Positions 13,055 through 28,500 of a stretch of 64,000 nt of DNA are shown here, piece by piece; position 1 is the first letter of the stretch, and every line of letters begins with the position of its first letter. A program made the translations under genes and the position numbers. Origin of the DNA: Aldrovandia affinis (lineage: Eukaryota > Chordata > Actinopteri > Notacanthiformes > Halosauridae); NCBI GenBank assembly GCA_029706075.1, contig JAINUG010000005.1:4639001-4703000 (forward strand), in the 5' to 3' direction. Below the pieces are notes generated by a model. The model saw only the letters and a list, made by a program, of their open reading frames with translations. It was not told the origin of the DNA and made no database searches.

Positions 13055-16000
13055 GTATGTGTTCAGACTGATACAAAGCTTAGCAATCAATCCAAATCTA
13101 TACTGAACATGACTACTAAATGAATACAATGCAATACATAATTAGTGTGCATCACATCTTGCTACTGCATTGTGTGTTGATTGTAAGGTGAATTCCATCT
13201 CATTCCACACTGTGCTGTGTGCATGGGCCCACCACGGTTTCAGTCCAAGCTGAGGGAGGGTGAGTTTAGGGTGTTCCTGGGGGGCAGGCTTACCTGTTGT
13301 CGCCCCCGGAGTGCCACGGTACAGTGAAGGGCACCGGGTGGAGCTGCATGGCAGGAGGAGCGTCTGGGGTAGCGGCGCTGGGGGGCTCCGACAGCTTAGC
13401 AAGATGCCATGAGTGAGGCCTGATCACTGGCACACTCCGCCTGCAGGGACACACAGTACAGGAGAGTGAGATCACACAGAGACATGTAGTATAAGAGAGT
13501 GAGATCACACTGGCACACAGTACAGGAGAGTGAGCTCACACAAAGACACACAGTATAAGAGAGTGACATCACACAGACACACAGTACAGGAGAGTGACAT
13601 CACAGAGATACGCACAGTATAAGTGAGTGAGATCACAGACACACAGTGAGATGACAGAGACGCACAGTATAAGCAAGTGAGATCACACAGAGACACAGAG
13701 GACAGGAGTGATATCACACAGACACACAGTACAAGGAGAGTGAGCTCACACAGAGACACACAGTATAAGAGAGAGAGGTCACACAGAGACACACAGTACA
13801 GGAGAGTGACATCACACAGAGACACACAGTACAGGAGAGTGACATCACAGAGATACACACAAGTACAAGTGAGTGAGATCACACAAAAACACTGCACAGA
13901 AACACATTCAGGGGACAGGGATCACAAAGACTGAGTAAAAAACATAACACAGCTATTTCAGTCTTTACATCTCAATCACAGCCACAAACATAGACTGATC
14001 ACCCAACGATGTCCACACTTCCCCACAGAAATGGTCACAGACCCCTCTGCCTATCTGAGTCACAAGGTACCAGATGGAGAATAGACATCCCAGGAGAGTG
14101 GAGTTATGAATGAATTGTCATTCTACTATGAATAACTGTCTGAGCATTGGGAGGGGAAAATCAACCAAGATAAAGATGTATGAGCAAAGTCTTGTGAAAG
14201 AATGTGGATCTGGCAGAGAAAGAGCAATGTACACATTTTATGTACATCTTTTTTGTTGACAAAGTAGAGTTTAAACTCATTTCTCAAGTAAACTATACAC
14301 AATCTGAAGCATTAATTTGATTTCCTACTTGATTTTTCCTGAACAATGGGTTTCATTATCCATGGGAAAGCTTATTATGTTAGAGACAGGGGTTGAAATA
14401 CTGTATTAAACTAAATAAATTTAGAAATGCACGAATATTAGTTCTATAAATATCTCAATAGTAGGAACTATTGACTATAACACAAGCAAGTTAATTATTC
14501 TGGTTCCCCCTGAGGAAATAAATGTAATTAGTTACTAAAATGAGTGCCATTGAATTACTCAAAAATAGAAAAATTCAGGAAATGAAATCAGCTTCATAAG
14601 ACAAAACTTATGTCAAGATTTTATTTGTGTCTTATTTTTACAGAAAATCTAAAAACCGATACATTCTAAAAAAAGATTGCAGTTCATGGTTAACAGCTAC
14701 ACTCACAAGTAAATGTAAGGAGAGGAAGCTCACAAACGATTCATTTCAGAAAAACTAAGCGGACTAATGGCTTTTATGGCTAGTGGATCGGATCAAAAAG
14801 CACCTCTCCAGATTCAATGTTGTTCTGCTCCTCGCTCTATACCCTGTTGAGCAGCGAATGGGATATAAAAGGACATCCAGCACAACAGTCAAGCAGTTTC
14901 CAGCAGAGTCAAGTTACTTACTGTGTGCTAATGGTGTCCTCATACAATCGCTGACAAACAAAAAGTTGAGGATGTGCAGACAAAATAGGGCCAGATAACA
15001 AGTGCTCAAAATTGTTTCTCCCGTGATCCGGTTTCTCCTTATTCCATGAACATCCAATCTTTACTTGGACTGGACCCACAGAGGAAGTTGATGCAAGTGA
15101 TCCATATCTTCAGTCCGTACAAGTATGACGTTCTCTAGTGGAAGCCAAGCACTTCACTATCTATATGGAGTTCGGGGACTTGGGAATGTAAGCAGCTAAC
15201 TTTATATAGCTTCTCCAAAGGTCTGCAGTTTCCAAATGGCCACTACGTCACAGGAGGCCAAAAATATGATTCTGAAAAAAACAACAACTAAATAATGCTT
15301 TTTTCACCCCTCCTCTGTTCCAAAATGCCGGTCACTTAGCGTCAGCCAATCTCTGTCCTTCTAGAACAAAACGAATTGAACTTCTGCAGTGTCGGCAGCA
15401 AATAGTTCTGTCATCTGTCTGAACCAGCCCTGGACTCTGATCGGATCGCCACAGCAAGAAAACGAACCCCCCCCCCGGCGAAATCCAAACGCCCTGCTCC
15501 CTACCTCCCACTCTCTCCCGGCTCTCCTTCTCTAATGATATTATAAGGCAGGAAGCCTGGCTCAGACGGAAAGGAAACTATGTTCAGAGAAGATAAAGGC
15601 TAAGCTGCTGCAAAAATAATACCCCACGTTCTTTTTATTATTGTTTGAATAACAAAAAATGTGAAGGCGCTTCCTGTCTCTCAGAGAGCCGTCAGGTTTG
15701 GCCAAAGCGCCGAACCAGGAGCGAGGAGTGTTTTGGTGGCATCCTGCCACCCAAATGTTTTCTTGCCCTTTTCTCAACGTCGATAGCACAACAATGTGGA
15801 CTTAACTGTGAAACGGTAACTGGACCCACTCCTTAATCGGCACTATTGAAAAGAGGCTTAATGAGATTTAGTTGGTTTTATACCTTTCTTTTTAGTGCAG
15901 GGCAGCATATACATATATATAGAACAAACATATATATTAATAATATTACCAACCAGCAGATGAGGGGAAAAGGAGGAGTGGAGGAGGAAGGAGGAAAGCA

Positions 16001-19000
16001 GGGAAAAGGTGGATGCGAGAAGGAATAAGAAGACAAAGGTGTGTGTAGATGGGAAGATGATGAAGGAAAGGAAGGAACCAGAACTGGAGGGAGGAGAGAC
16101 GAGTTCATCCAAACTCGGAACCCAAACACATCATGGTTGCCTTTGCACAGTTCTGAAACTCAGAAGCAAGGCGATGGGTGCATGAGCCAACATTCAAAAT
16201 CTTAACTAGGGGTAAAAACCAGAAAATAGATTCATCCCTGATTTCACACTATGTCCTATGGCCTCCCTGTCACTCTCCTTCCCTGCTTCCCTGATGAGAA
16301 ATCATTTCCAGCCACTGTATAAGTCTGAGGGTCTGCTAATGGTCTCTCACCACAGGTGGCGGGAATAAGGAAGCACCTCCCAGGGCCGGCAGGATGAGGT
16401 CAGAGCCCTTGATAGCTTTCAGCGCTCTCAGAGCCATTAGCTGACGTAAGGACAGCAGAGAAACGAAGCAGCCAGGCCCGGGGCAGCCTCACAGCTCCAC
16501 TGCTTCTGTTTCTATAAGTCAGCCAGCCAAGAAGATTTCTGGAAACTTGACAGTACCTCCCGTAATCACCAGAGACTCAGTTCAATTCCTGTCCTGTGAT
16601 GCTGGTTCCATTCCGCCCCAATCCGTTAACAAAAATCGAGGGAAAAGGGGCTTTCAAAATATTAAGGAGGCCGAATGCACAAAAGGGTTAAGTAATTGGG
16701 ACTGCTGGGAAGATCTGAACTGGGAGCACCACATAATGAGAAAATAATTAAAGAAACAATCTAATTGGACAGAGGCTGGATCAAGTCAATTTCCTGCAGG
16801 TCGAGACTCCAGTGGCTGGAAGTGGAGCGAGAGGGGGGGAAGGGAGGGAGGTTTGAGAAAGGGTCAGATCTTCGGTTGGGGGCGTGGTGATACCTCTCGT
16901 AGTGTGCTTTCCTGCGGAGGGGGAGGTTAACTACGGTCCTTTCCCCCGGAGCGAGCCACCCGCGCCTCCCCAGCTGCAATCAGGCTTGTTTGTGTTGGGC
17001 ACCCGTTTCCCGCAAACAGCCCAAGCAGCGCACCGCTGCATTCCAGCTAATCAAGGAGGCGAGACTGGGCCATTAGCGCGACCCATTCAGGAAGGGTGAA
17101 GTCCAGGACGACTTCCCAGCACAATACCCTGTTTGTTGTTTTGGGTTTGGACAGCTTTTCTCTTTTTGTCTGAGTAAGGAATGCGCAAGAACCCGCCACG
17201 TCGACAAACAGCCTTTCAGGCACGCTGGAACCCCCCCCCACCTCCCACCTCCTGAACACTGGCAAGAAGAGCGGCACAGGCAACAGAAGGGCTGCTTGTT
17301 CACCCTGGCAAGGGGCGTGTTTTTGAGCAATCCAGGTAGGGTCTCTGCTAGGAGAGTGGACAGAGGCAATGTGTGGACTGCAAAAAAATATTTGTAAGAA
17401 AGAAATATTGAATGATTAAATATTTCTTGCTATGAAATCACTTACCTTAAAACTAGGATATAGGAGACAGATTTTTAGTACATTCTTATTGTAGGAAACA
17501 TGTGGCTAGATTCTTTTCTCCACAATGCAAGAACTTTGGATTTTTCTTTAATCCAAATCGTTCTTAAATCTGAGATTTTTTTTAATAAAAAGCAAAAAAT
17601 GTGTCCAATACATAGCCCTAATCCTTGCATTTTGCAGTCGCCCTAAGAATTTCACCACAAGCCCCCCAGGTACAAGTTACAAATCCAGTTACTTTGACCT
17701 CAATAGGGTTTTTTCTACTGTTGGCACTGGAACTAGGCTTTAGCAGCTACATCAGCCCCATAATAGTGAAGCTAAAGCTAGCTAACTGGAACCAGGAACA
17801 TGAAGTGAAATTGTCACCACTGCTGCAATTGACTGCCATTCAGGTGGCAGGGAACACTCAAATGTTTTGAAAGTACATGTAAAAGTCAGAGAAGGAAAAG
17901 GCTGTTTTTGGAGAACAGCAAAACCACATATGCCAATCACCATTATCACCGCTTACAAAAGCAAAGAGTTTAAATACTGGCAGTGGGAAATTTCCAGTGA
18001 ATGGCTTTTCTACATTTTGCGCAAGGTATAGAACATATTTTAGCTGGCTAATCTTAGGACAGAATAAATATGTTCCACTTATTACTGTTATGCTGTATTC
18101 TCTCTGGTCACATTCAGCTGAGAGCTGCACAAACCATAGCCACATTGAGGTATATAGCTGGAGCTGAGCTAGTGCAAATTAGGTTTGCAGCCTGAGAGCA
18201 GACATTTCTCTAATTACAAGTGCTTACTTTTCTGCTTTCTGTGATGGCAGATTGTACACCATCTTGTTAAAGAAGTTTGATTTGGCTGAGACTGCATGTG
18301 TGCTGGAGCACATGTTAAGACACTGTTCCAGAATGCAGACGGGCCCCACAGTCTGGTATTGAATCCTGGACCATGCCAGTGCTGACTATGGCCGCCAGCC
18401 CCGCAGGGTGGCATAATTGGCAAAAGCAACGCCCAGGGAGGGAGGCATTTCATCAGCAGGATTACCCTGTCTAATCGCACACCAGCGCGTGAACAGTCTG
18501 CCTACACAAGCTACAGATGAAGTGTCGTCCTCTGACTCAGTGTCTATGCTAGCTTAGCTATAGGACATTGGAGTGAAAAGATTGAGTGGCTGTTATCACA
18601 CGTTTTTGGAGGAAAGCATGTGATTACCTGCGCTCTTACAAATTGACAGACGATAGGCTCAACTTACAAATGCAACTGGGCATTCCAAATTGGGAGAAAA
18701 AAGGGAGAAAATAAATAAATAAATGGGAGCTCTGTTAGGTTTGTGTATGCTAAGTGTCATTCATGCTTCTTTCTTTTGTAAGTGGTCAGCCACCACTTCT
18801 TTTCTCTCTACAGTCCACCAGCTAGGCCGCACAGTCAATGTTCCAGAGGACCGTAGACACCCAATCGACCAGAAGAATCACTATTGCACCATGTCCTGCC
18901 GAATGAAACCAGCTAATTGTGCACCCTGAGGGACTCCTGGTCAGCCAGCTCTGGCTAGGTCAGGATGTAGCACCAAGCAGTAGTGCTTTAGCTGGGAGGC

Positions 19001-19488
19001 CCAGTTAATCAAGTGCTGATCAAATTGTTTGCCCTCAACAGACTGTAAAATTCAGTTGAAAGAGAATTTGTATTGCCAATTGGTAAGAGGCACAAAATAA
19101 CAAAAACATATCAAGGAAATACCCTTAGATGTATATTTTTACAAACTTCCATCACCAAATTTCTACCACATAAATCTCAAAGACACATCAAATCCAGATC
19201 AGGATTTAAAGATGGTCTGCATTATTATATTCAAGTATGCCTTCAGTTTACAAATTCAAGTAAGATGTATGTAAAATGAAACCAGGCATGTAGAGCACTG
19301 GTTCCCAATCCTTGTACACTAGTTTTCATTCCATTTGAACTCAAGTAATGGGTTTTGATTGAGCCCTTAACCGGCATGAAGATTGTGGGCACAGCAATTT
19401 GGATCTCAGCTCATTTCAACAGAAGGGCAATTCTAAGTTATCCACAAAATGAAGCTGTATTTTAGCTTTGTCTGCAATGCACATCGCA

Positions 19489-19560
<72 letters not shown>

Positions 19561-22500
19561 CACACACGAACACAAACACACGTATGCACGCACGCACAGC
19601 ACACACAACAAACACCAATAACCATGAAACAGGGCAATGGAACTGGAAATGTTGGTCAAACAGCTATTCCTGGAGAGAACACAGGAAGAGTTAAAGAGGG
19701 GAAGGGGCCTGAGAATGTCAGGAATGTCCATTGTTTTGTTTGGCGCGGGACAGTCGTTGTTTTGCTGTTCATTGGCACAGCAGGAGAAGACCGCTGTTCC
19801 CTCTGGTCTCTGCGGTGGGCTGCGGTGGAGAATTGGGCCACTTCCTGACTATGAACACCCTAAACTTGCTGCCTCTATTCTGACAGACGATCTGGTTCTC
19901 TTGCTGGGTACATGGAAATAATTTAAAACCACTATCCACTAAAACCAGTGTCCACTATCCAAATGTCAACTCATGATGTGGGAAGAGATAACCTTTTTTT
20001 AGGAAAGATTCAATGAATGCCCTCACACAAATTCAACTGGTATCATTTTTTTCCCATTTATCACCTGGTCATTCTTTATTTTTTTTTTTTCCTTAAATTT
20101 ATCATCTGTATCATTAGCTTTATTTTTTTCACATTATCCTTATAATATCCTTAAATTATTTAAGCAAAACATTTATATCAAAATACTTTCTCTCTTTTAA
20201 ATAAAATAGTTTGTCACATGTAAGCCTCTTTCTACAAAATGTTCCCACACATTTAGTGGGTTGGCTCTTTCACACTGAAGTTGCCAGACTTTAATCATCG
20301 TAATCCGGATGTAATGAATCAGGCACAGAACATTACACAGGATGTTTGTTTTTTTAACGTGGTGCATTATTGTACTCTACTGTTCCTGTTCCTACTCCCT
20401 ACACCTGGCCAGGACGCATCTCTTTCATGCGTCATTGTGTACCTTCCCTATCCCACCAGGGTTATTCACAGATTTTAATATCCCTGTATCTGACACAATA
20501 ACCCCTTCTATTCAAGTGGACCTAGGGACACATCTGCGGATTTTGTGTTCGAGTCGATCTTATATTTAACTGTGTGGGTTTTGTTCCAATATGTTATTAA
20601 CAATTCCCGTTCATCTTTTAAGAATGTGACTGCGTTTTAAACACAGGATCAGAGCAATTGTTGAAAGCCCTCCCGAAAGCTGAGGTTGAAGGGCGGTATG
20701 GCCCACTGTGTTCGCCACCGTCTGCCCATAACTGTCATACCACAGGGCAACTCTGCAAGTTCCCCGATCACCAAGTCAGTGTGAATGGGGTTTTGGTGAG
20801 ACAGTTGGGACTACACACACCACAGTAGACAACAGAAACCATCCTTCGGTATTTGTGTACAGCGATGTCCACACAGATGTTTTCAGTGCCAGCAGTGCTT
20901 ATATTTCTAAGGGACAACTTCCTCCTTCATCGTCATCCTCCTAACATCATATAACTGTCCTCTCCACACCCTCTGTCAAAGCAGACAGATCGAATCTGTA
21001 CTCAGTCAAAACAAAATATTTGGGGGGGGATTTGGGACTGAGCCATTTGCGTTAATAGGTTTATTTGAATCCACCCACCCACATTTCACATCTTTATGGG
21101 TTGCTTGTGGTAAACGAACAGCAGTTTGGTTTCAACTGCATCTGTCAGAAGGTCTGGACTGTCACAGGAAGAATGGAGGAAATCATGGCTGGGCTGGAGA
21201 GGAAGCATGGTCTGACATCCAAGGAATCTGAGAAATAGTGTGGTGAGGAGAGTGGAGAGGCTGACTAATCAACCCTTGGCTGCTCTTGTCACCAGTCACC
21301 GCAGAAAATCCATTCATATCACAGGAATCAAACATTGGGTTTGAGTCTTGACAGCGACCGCATCTTGTTTCACTTCCCCATTGTCCAACTCGGGTTTGTA
21401 TTTTGCAAAGCATTCTGGGGCCTTTGGAAAAATCACCTCACAGCTCTTAAATGTTTTACGAATGGCAAAGTAAAGAACCTATTACAACCATTACAGATAC
21501 ATACGTTATAAGAAAGTATTAAGGCATTTTGGATTTAAGAGGTTGCATTATGGCTCATAACACCGGGAGCCTCCCATGGAGACACCCAGGGAGGGGGGCG
21601 CCACATGTTTGTTTGCCCCCTAGAGCTGCACAGTGGGTGACCTGTTTCAAAACAGGCACAAATGGCTCAAAGACATGTTCAACTAACATGAGGTCAGCAG
21701 GCTGCCATTTTACACCCCGAGTATGGTGGAACGGAAACCAAACAACAACAACCCACCATGGTCAGGAACAAATACTTTGAGTTCATTATTCCACTGAATC
21801 CCTTGTTCGCTATATTCTAGAATGATTTTAACCAGGCCATGAATCACAAAAACTGTATTTCAGAGGAATCTCTTGGAGCTATAAGCCCTCTGTCAATCAG
21901 CACAAAATTTGTTATCTGATATTGGTTAGTTGTCTCAACATGAAAAAAATGGCAACACGGCGACCACACGCATGCACACGCATTGCTCTTTATTTTTGTC
22001 AAAGTGATTAAACTTAATAAATATATTAAGTGCCAGTATACACACTATGACCATAGAACCCTGTATTCGATCAGTCACACTCAGGGGGTTTGGTAACATG
22101 TGTCTTAGGAATGCAGCAAAAGGAAGTACAATCAGGCTGCATCAGGTCAGGAAGAGGAAATGTCCCTTTTGCCCCGCCTTCCCTCTAACAAGACAGCGTC
22201 ACTTTCTACCATAACTGTCAAGGAAGCGCCTCAACCTCAAGGAACGCATAGGCCTCTGTCCTTCCACATCCTATACAATGGAATTAGCACACAATAAAAT
22301 CCTGAGAATGTAAGGAAAAAAACATTTGAAAACCCCCCCCAAAAAACATGCCATTGTTATCAGGAAACTGGAACCACGTGTGACTAATATAGTGCAGGAG
22401 GTCTTTAATCCTTCTAGGTTGGACCTCCCTTCATGTTTAGTGAGTTTTAATTGCACTTGCTATAGTCCTGCTTGTAAAAGGGGAGAAAAATGAGCTCAAA

Positions 22501-25500
22501 CAATAATGAAAAGCTAAGAAATATCCCCACAGTTTGGCAAGTGTTTTCCATCTTGGCAGACACTGGTCCTGGATGGACCGCAATGTGTGGGTTAGGATAG
22601 AGGGGAGGCCCCAGCCTTCCTCCACACTCCCACACGGGTTACCAAGAAGTGCGGCCCGGTGACAACCATCGCGTGTGTCGTACGAACACATCGTCATATA
22701 TACCCTTGCAATTTGCAAGAATGGGCCTCGGCGAGTTGCTAATGCAACATTTTCCACAGCAAAGTCAATACCCTGAATGTTTTCCTAATCTGGCTGTGTG
22801 GATTTTGGCACCAGCGCTGGAGACGGGCCAATGCTTCCCCAGTGACGCCACTGGAGACGCAAGTTCAAAGTGCACAAGCGTGGCAATGCAGCCATTTTCT
22901 GGACAAGCAGAAAGCAAAGGTCAGGGGGTAGATGAGGACTACGCTCAGCTTTGACCGCAGCTCTGGAGTCAGCTGTAAGCCTTATCAGGAGTAATTCTCA
23001 CACTGACCCTGACCACAGTGCAGTGCAGTATGAGGCCCATGCTTTCTCAGACCGAACAACCGTGACAGACAAGTATTTATCCCGCTGGATGAGACTCTAT
23101 CGGTACCTATCCTTTAAACCCACGCCTCCAGAAGATTCAGCCCCAGCACTCAGAAACCAAGAGCAGTCGAATCATCTCATAGTGAAACTACAAGCCCAGG
23201 GTTTGGAAACCATCTTCGGTATAATAGTGTTTTCAAAATTAATTTTGTTTTAGTTTTTTGAGAGGCCGGCAATAAAATAGGGAGAATATTTCCGTCTTTA
23301 ACCCACCCCCCCCTGCCCAATCCACTTTGCTGTGGTACAGTCCCTCAGGGTAAGTCTGTACCAGCCCAGCTTCCTCCACCAAGCAATTGGTGCAGTTATG
23401 AGCTTCGCTAGGATTCATCATTAAGGTTATTAATAATGATCAAATTAGGAGCCTAATGAAAAGGAGTCCTGCAGTAGGATTCAGGACATGTCACAGGGGG
23501 AACACAGCTGGGACATTTGGTTTCGAAGTGTGGTCAATGGAACGGAATTCCACGATTACAGAATTCCCTTTGACAGATCAAGCCATCCTATTATGCTGCC
23601 CTCAAATGCCAGACACAGTATCAAAGCAGTGTTTACTGTTCTGTGCAGTGCTGCACTTAATTCATGTTTTTGGGGAGTTTACATCTGCTTTTTGAATTTC
23701 CTGTCTATGACCTCAAGTTCACCAATACCAATATAAAGCACAATAGCTTTAAGTTAGAAAAAAATGTTCTTACATTTGAGGAAAACATGCTACTTGACAG
23801 ACATTCACTTCATAAACAAATAATATGATTTATTAGATCTGAACCAATCATAGAAGGTCAGTCAATTCCAAAAACTTTGTACAAACCTATGCTATGATGT
23901 CAACAACACAGTCAAAGACTGCTCTTATAAAATATGCAAGGTGTAGTTTCAAGGTGCATGCCAAGTAGTGCAAAATGAGAACACTGAGAATTATGTAGCG
24001 GACACTCACATTCAGGAACAAATATTTATAAGACACAACAATAAAAGTTTTGTGAAAGTTGGTGTTTCTCTGCACAGCTGAATTAAAGAATTAAAGAATT
24101 TTAAAGAATGTGTTCTTTTCTAGCAAGTTACCTGTGCAAGTAAAATAAAAAATACACTTGTGTTTTGCTGTAAAATACACACTGGGATGGATTCTGCACT
24201 ACACTTTGAGCTACAGATTTTATATCCAATATTTACCATTTTAAATACCATTTAAAAATAAGTTTTGTTTTGAATTCACTAATAAACGTTTCAATCACTT
24301 TTCTGAAACTACCTTTCTGATTTCTCCCTCTTTTTTATGACCTGTACACTTTGCAGTTCCAGCATCAACCACTGTGAGGCACTGTTACATGTAGCAGGCA
24401 AAATATGTGCTGTGGGAATTGGAAGCCCCCTCATTCTAACCAGGCATGAGTCAGAGTAAAAGTAAACAGGACTTATGGTCACAGGAATGGTTAGGGTGTG
24501 TCAGAGGGCAAAGGTAACCTCATGTCCGGCCGCCAGCCACCCTGACGTCAGCTCAGAACAGATTAACCAAAGCAAACAGATAAGACAAAGACGCCCAGAA
24601 ACATACTATGTTGGGAAGCAGTAGCTTCCCACTACCACTCTGCTGCTCTGCGTGAATGTCCAGGACAAGAAAATCTGAATGATCCACATTCAGGAAATCT
24701 CCACAATGACTGATATGAGACAGGGACATTTTCATGAGCTAACCATATCATCCCATCCTGACTTGAATCTAGACTTTAGGACACCTACTAGAACTGCCCT
24801 AAAGTGGAGTAGGGTGGGGTGAGATGGGGTAAAAACTAGGGAATTATTTAACTATCGAGTACTCTCATGACATTATTATCGAGTGTGCGAGTAGTCACAA
24901 CAAAAAAATTTGAGAATATCAAATGCATGCACATTTATGTATATTAGCCAACAAAGAAAATATTATTGAATTTATTGAACATGAGAAGGGGCACATTTCT
25001 CCTAACCAGGCTATGTTTAGCCTATTAAACAATCAATTCAAAAGTGAACACAAATATAATAAAAAATACATTAAAAAATTAAGAAAAATAACACTGTTCA
25101 ATAACGTTAACTGATTTCTAACAGTGTAGCTGATGTAGCCACGACTATTGGGGAAACATATTCTTGTATACATGTAATTTTTTTAAATTAAAATATAAAA
25201 TATAAAAATGGAAGTTAACATAAAATTAACCCTTTGAGAACTGTCACACTATGTTTAGAACATGCTGCAACATTCTAGTTGATTCCAACTGATGACATCA
25301 TAAATGGCTGCTAATGACATCCTCAAAGAACTGTGAAATCCAGAATAGAACATTGCAATGATAGCCTTGTGATATCGCACATTTTCAAAACTGTCACTCC
25401 CCCACTCGCATTGTTGTAAAAACTGTTAAAAAATGCATTGTCTTAATTATATGAAAGCATTGAATGTTACTAATATTATTATTATTTATAAAAAACAAAC

Positions 25501-28500
25501 AAAAACAAAATGTTAATGAATAGTAACATCTTTATCGAGTACTCAAGTAAAAACTACACCGATGGCTCAATCCAGAGGTTCAGAAAAGCTGCAATAATGT
25601 GGAGAAAAGACTTCCTCGCAGACCCGAATTAGGCCACTTAGCATGGGGAGACAGGCTCTTACCTCCGCACCACCATCTTGAGAATCCTGTAGGAGCCCTT
25701 GATGAGGATGAGGGCCTCCTGGCGGGAGCCGTAAAGCGCGGAGCCATTGATGTTGACCAGCTCGTCCCCAACTCGCAGCTTCTTACACTGGGCTGCCTTT
25801 CCACCATCCTCCATCTGCGGGAAGATAGGGGTCAGAGGTCAGGAAGATAGAAGGGAAGGAGAGTCATGTATGACCATACATAATGGTTAAAATTCTCAGG
25901 CTGCAAAGAGAAGGAGAAGGAAATCACAATGTCCATTGATGGCGGCAGAAATACACATTTGTTAGCATAATGGTTATATTTTGAACTCACCATTGCCCGG
26001 TTAGAGTGACTTGTTAGCAGAGTCCCCTGCATATTTATTCATCAACCTGCTCATGCCTGTTTTTAAACCGTGATAGATAACATTACATTTGTAACAAACA
26101 CAAACAGTGGGGTTTAGCAGGCTTGTTTGTGATGTTTAAAAACATTTTTCTCCGAGAGGTGTTTGAGGTGGATATGATTGACACTATAAAAGTATTGCCT
26201 CTTTAGCTAAACCTATGAGGAAAGGGTCAACATTCTTCTGTTTTCTGTGTATTTCAATTGAAGATAATACCTGAAGTCAAAAACTGAGTCACTCCCTTTA
26301 GGATTTCAGATTTTGTGGGACTCACAAAGGACTACCTTACAGAACTCCATGTGACAATTCAAAACTGGAGACTCATTTGGTAGTGCCTGGAGCCCATTGA
26401 TAAAGCAGTGCATATGGAAATGATATCTTGTACAGTACATAACCGAGTTAACCAAGGAGCTAATGACTACATGGCCAAACCTTCATACCACATAGCAGTA
26501 CCCTCACATACTGTCATCAAATGCCTCACCTCAAATACTTTCTGAAAACGGTGCAGGACAATCCCCAAAATTAGTGATGACAATGCCAACACTACTAATT
26601 AAGGCAAACTTTGGTATGCTGCCAAATAACAAGTGAATGGCTTATAGATCATTCACCAAAACTGCTGTCAGTTAATCTTTTTGAATAGTACAGCACCACC
26701 CCCATTGTGATGAGACCATTTCAGCCCCTAAACCCAAAATGGCACACTCACCCAAACAGTGCACTCGCGTAATCTCAGTCGTCTGTGCCAAAATGGTGAA
26801 ACTCCCATGCTTCCCACCATCTGTCTGTGTTGCAATAAAAAGGAGACGTTCCTTCTCCCATACAGCCCCAGTGGTTCATTGCACAACAGTACTGGCTGAA
26901 TCTAAGCTGTCCAGAGCTGCCTCTTCTCTGAAGTCCCTGTCTGAGGTTTTACGGAGGAACCCGGCATCGCTAGGCCAAGATGACTCCCACATGCCTCTAT
27001 TCTACTCGGGTCCTCTTGATTTCCAGCTCCAAAGATATAAATGAGGAACATTTGCAGAGGCTTTAGCGTGCCCGGCATAAAAGAAACAGGGTCAGAGCAC
27101 AGAGAGCTGAAGGGACACAGAGAGAGCAACCCCCCCCACCCCCAATCCCCACCCCTTGGCTCACAGTGGTATGTAAAGATGATAGGGCAGCCAGTCCACA
27201 AAGAGGAATCTCTGTATGAGACACATTGCAGAAAGACAAAGAAGAGGGCTCTTAAAACCCTCAAACACACAAATCTCGCCGCCTGATCCTGTGTTTCCCC
27301 AAGAGTGTCACAAAAGCTAAATTACATTTTGACGGTTTGTGGTGGAACACATAGACACATATTTAGTGTAGCTGAGCCAGCCCTATTTCCCACCCATTAT
27401 GTGTTTTGAAGCAAACAGGGAGCAATTTATTTCTGGGGTTTCCACAGCGCCATCTACCCACAGGTGTGCAGTACACTTTCTGTCTATCAAAGTCAATGAG
27501 AAAGTAGGAGACTTTAGCGTTAATTCTTTACCTCTCTTTTTCAGATACGGAATGTAATTAATGTATACAAATCTCATAGAACACACTATTTTTTTGTTTT
27601 GTTGTTCTAGTTCTCATTCACTTCTATTAGGACTGTCAGATTACAGTTTGACTCACCAGAACTGTCATTGAAGTGAAAACTGCCTTATCATTGGTCGAAA
27701 CTCATCTGCTGACTTCCATGGGAAAACTTATGTTGACAACAATCATTTCAGGTAATAGGATAATGTCCTGTGCGATAGGAGACCCGTCAATTAACTATCT
27801 ACTTCATTTTGTGATGCATTGAACTGATTTTACTTGACATTAAGCCACTAAGCTATAAATAAACAATTTCTAGCATTTTAATTTAATTAAAATAGCTTAA
27901 GTGACTTAATATTAAGCCTTTTCACAGTGTGTGGATGGTCTGACACTATTCCGTTATCTGAAACCATTTGCCAACTGTAAATCTGTAACCTACTGTCAAT
28001 GTTGTCAAATCAGATATAACAAACTTTGATAGCACACGTTCTACAACATGCTACTCTAGGAAATATTTGTATTTGGTCCATTTGAAATGCAAGAACATAA
28101 ACAGTTCAGAAAAGTAAGGCTGGCGATGGGATAAAAAATTGATAAAATAATGGGAGTTTTTCAACCAGCAACTATCTATCGATAAACTTCTAATTAGGGT
28201 GTTAACTAAGCTGATTATAACTTCAAGCTACTTTCTTCCAAAACATAATATTTCTTAGATTATTATTTTTATTACTATAAAAGTCAATATCAAATTAAGC
28301 TAAATTGCATTTGATGAGCCAAAATCTGTTTGCTAGCAAGGCTGATGGCAGGAGAGATTAACAACATAACACACCACCAGTTCATTCATGAACTTAGATC
28401 AGCACACTGAATCTCTATCGGGAAACATGGAAGAAAAGGAAATCAGTATCAGGCATTTCTGAAGAGGTTTTGAACCATATCATAGACTATATTGTGGACT

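Noticed and set aside
13441-13905. CRISPR-like array or cysteine-rich coding frame
   Set aside because: Units are imperfect, directly adjacent without unique spacers, and in a vertebrate intron; the open frame is a repeat artefact.
19416-19848. Histidine/threonine- and cysteine/valine-rich open frames
   Set aside because: They are translations of the CA microsatellite.
24825-25560. Complete transposon bounded by TATCGAGTACTC words
   Set aside because: The two words are direct, not inverted, and no target duplication or coding remnant was found.
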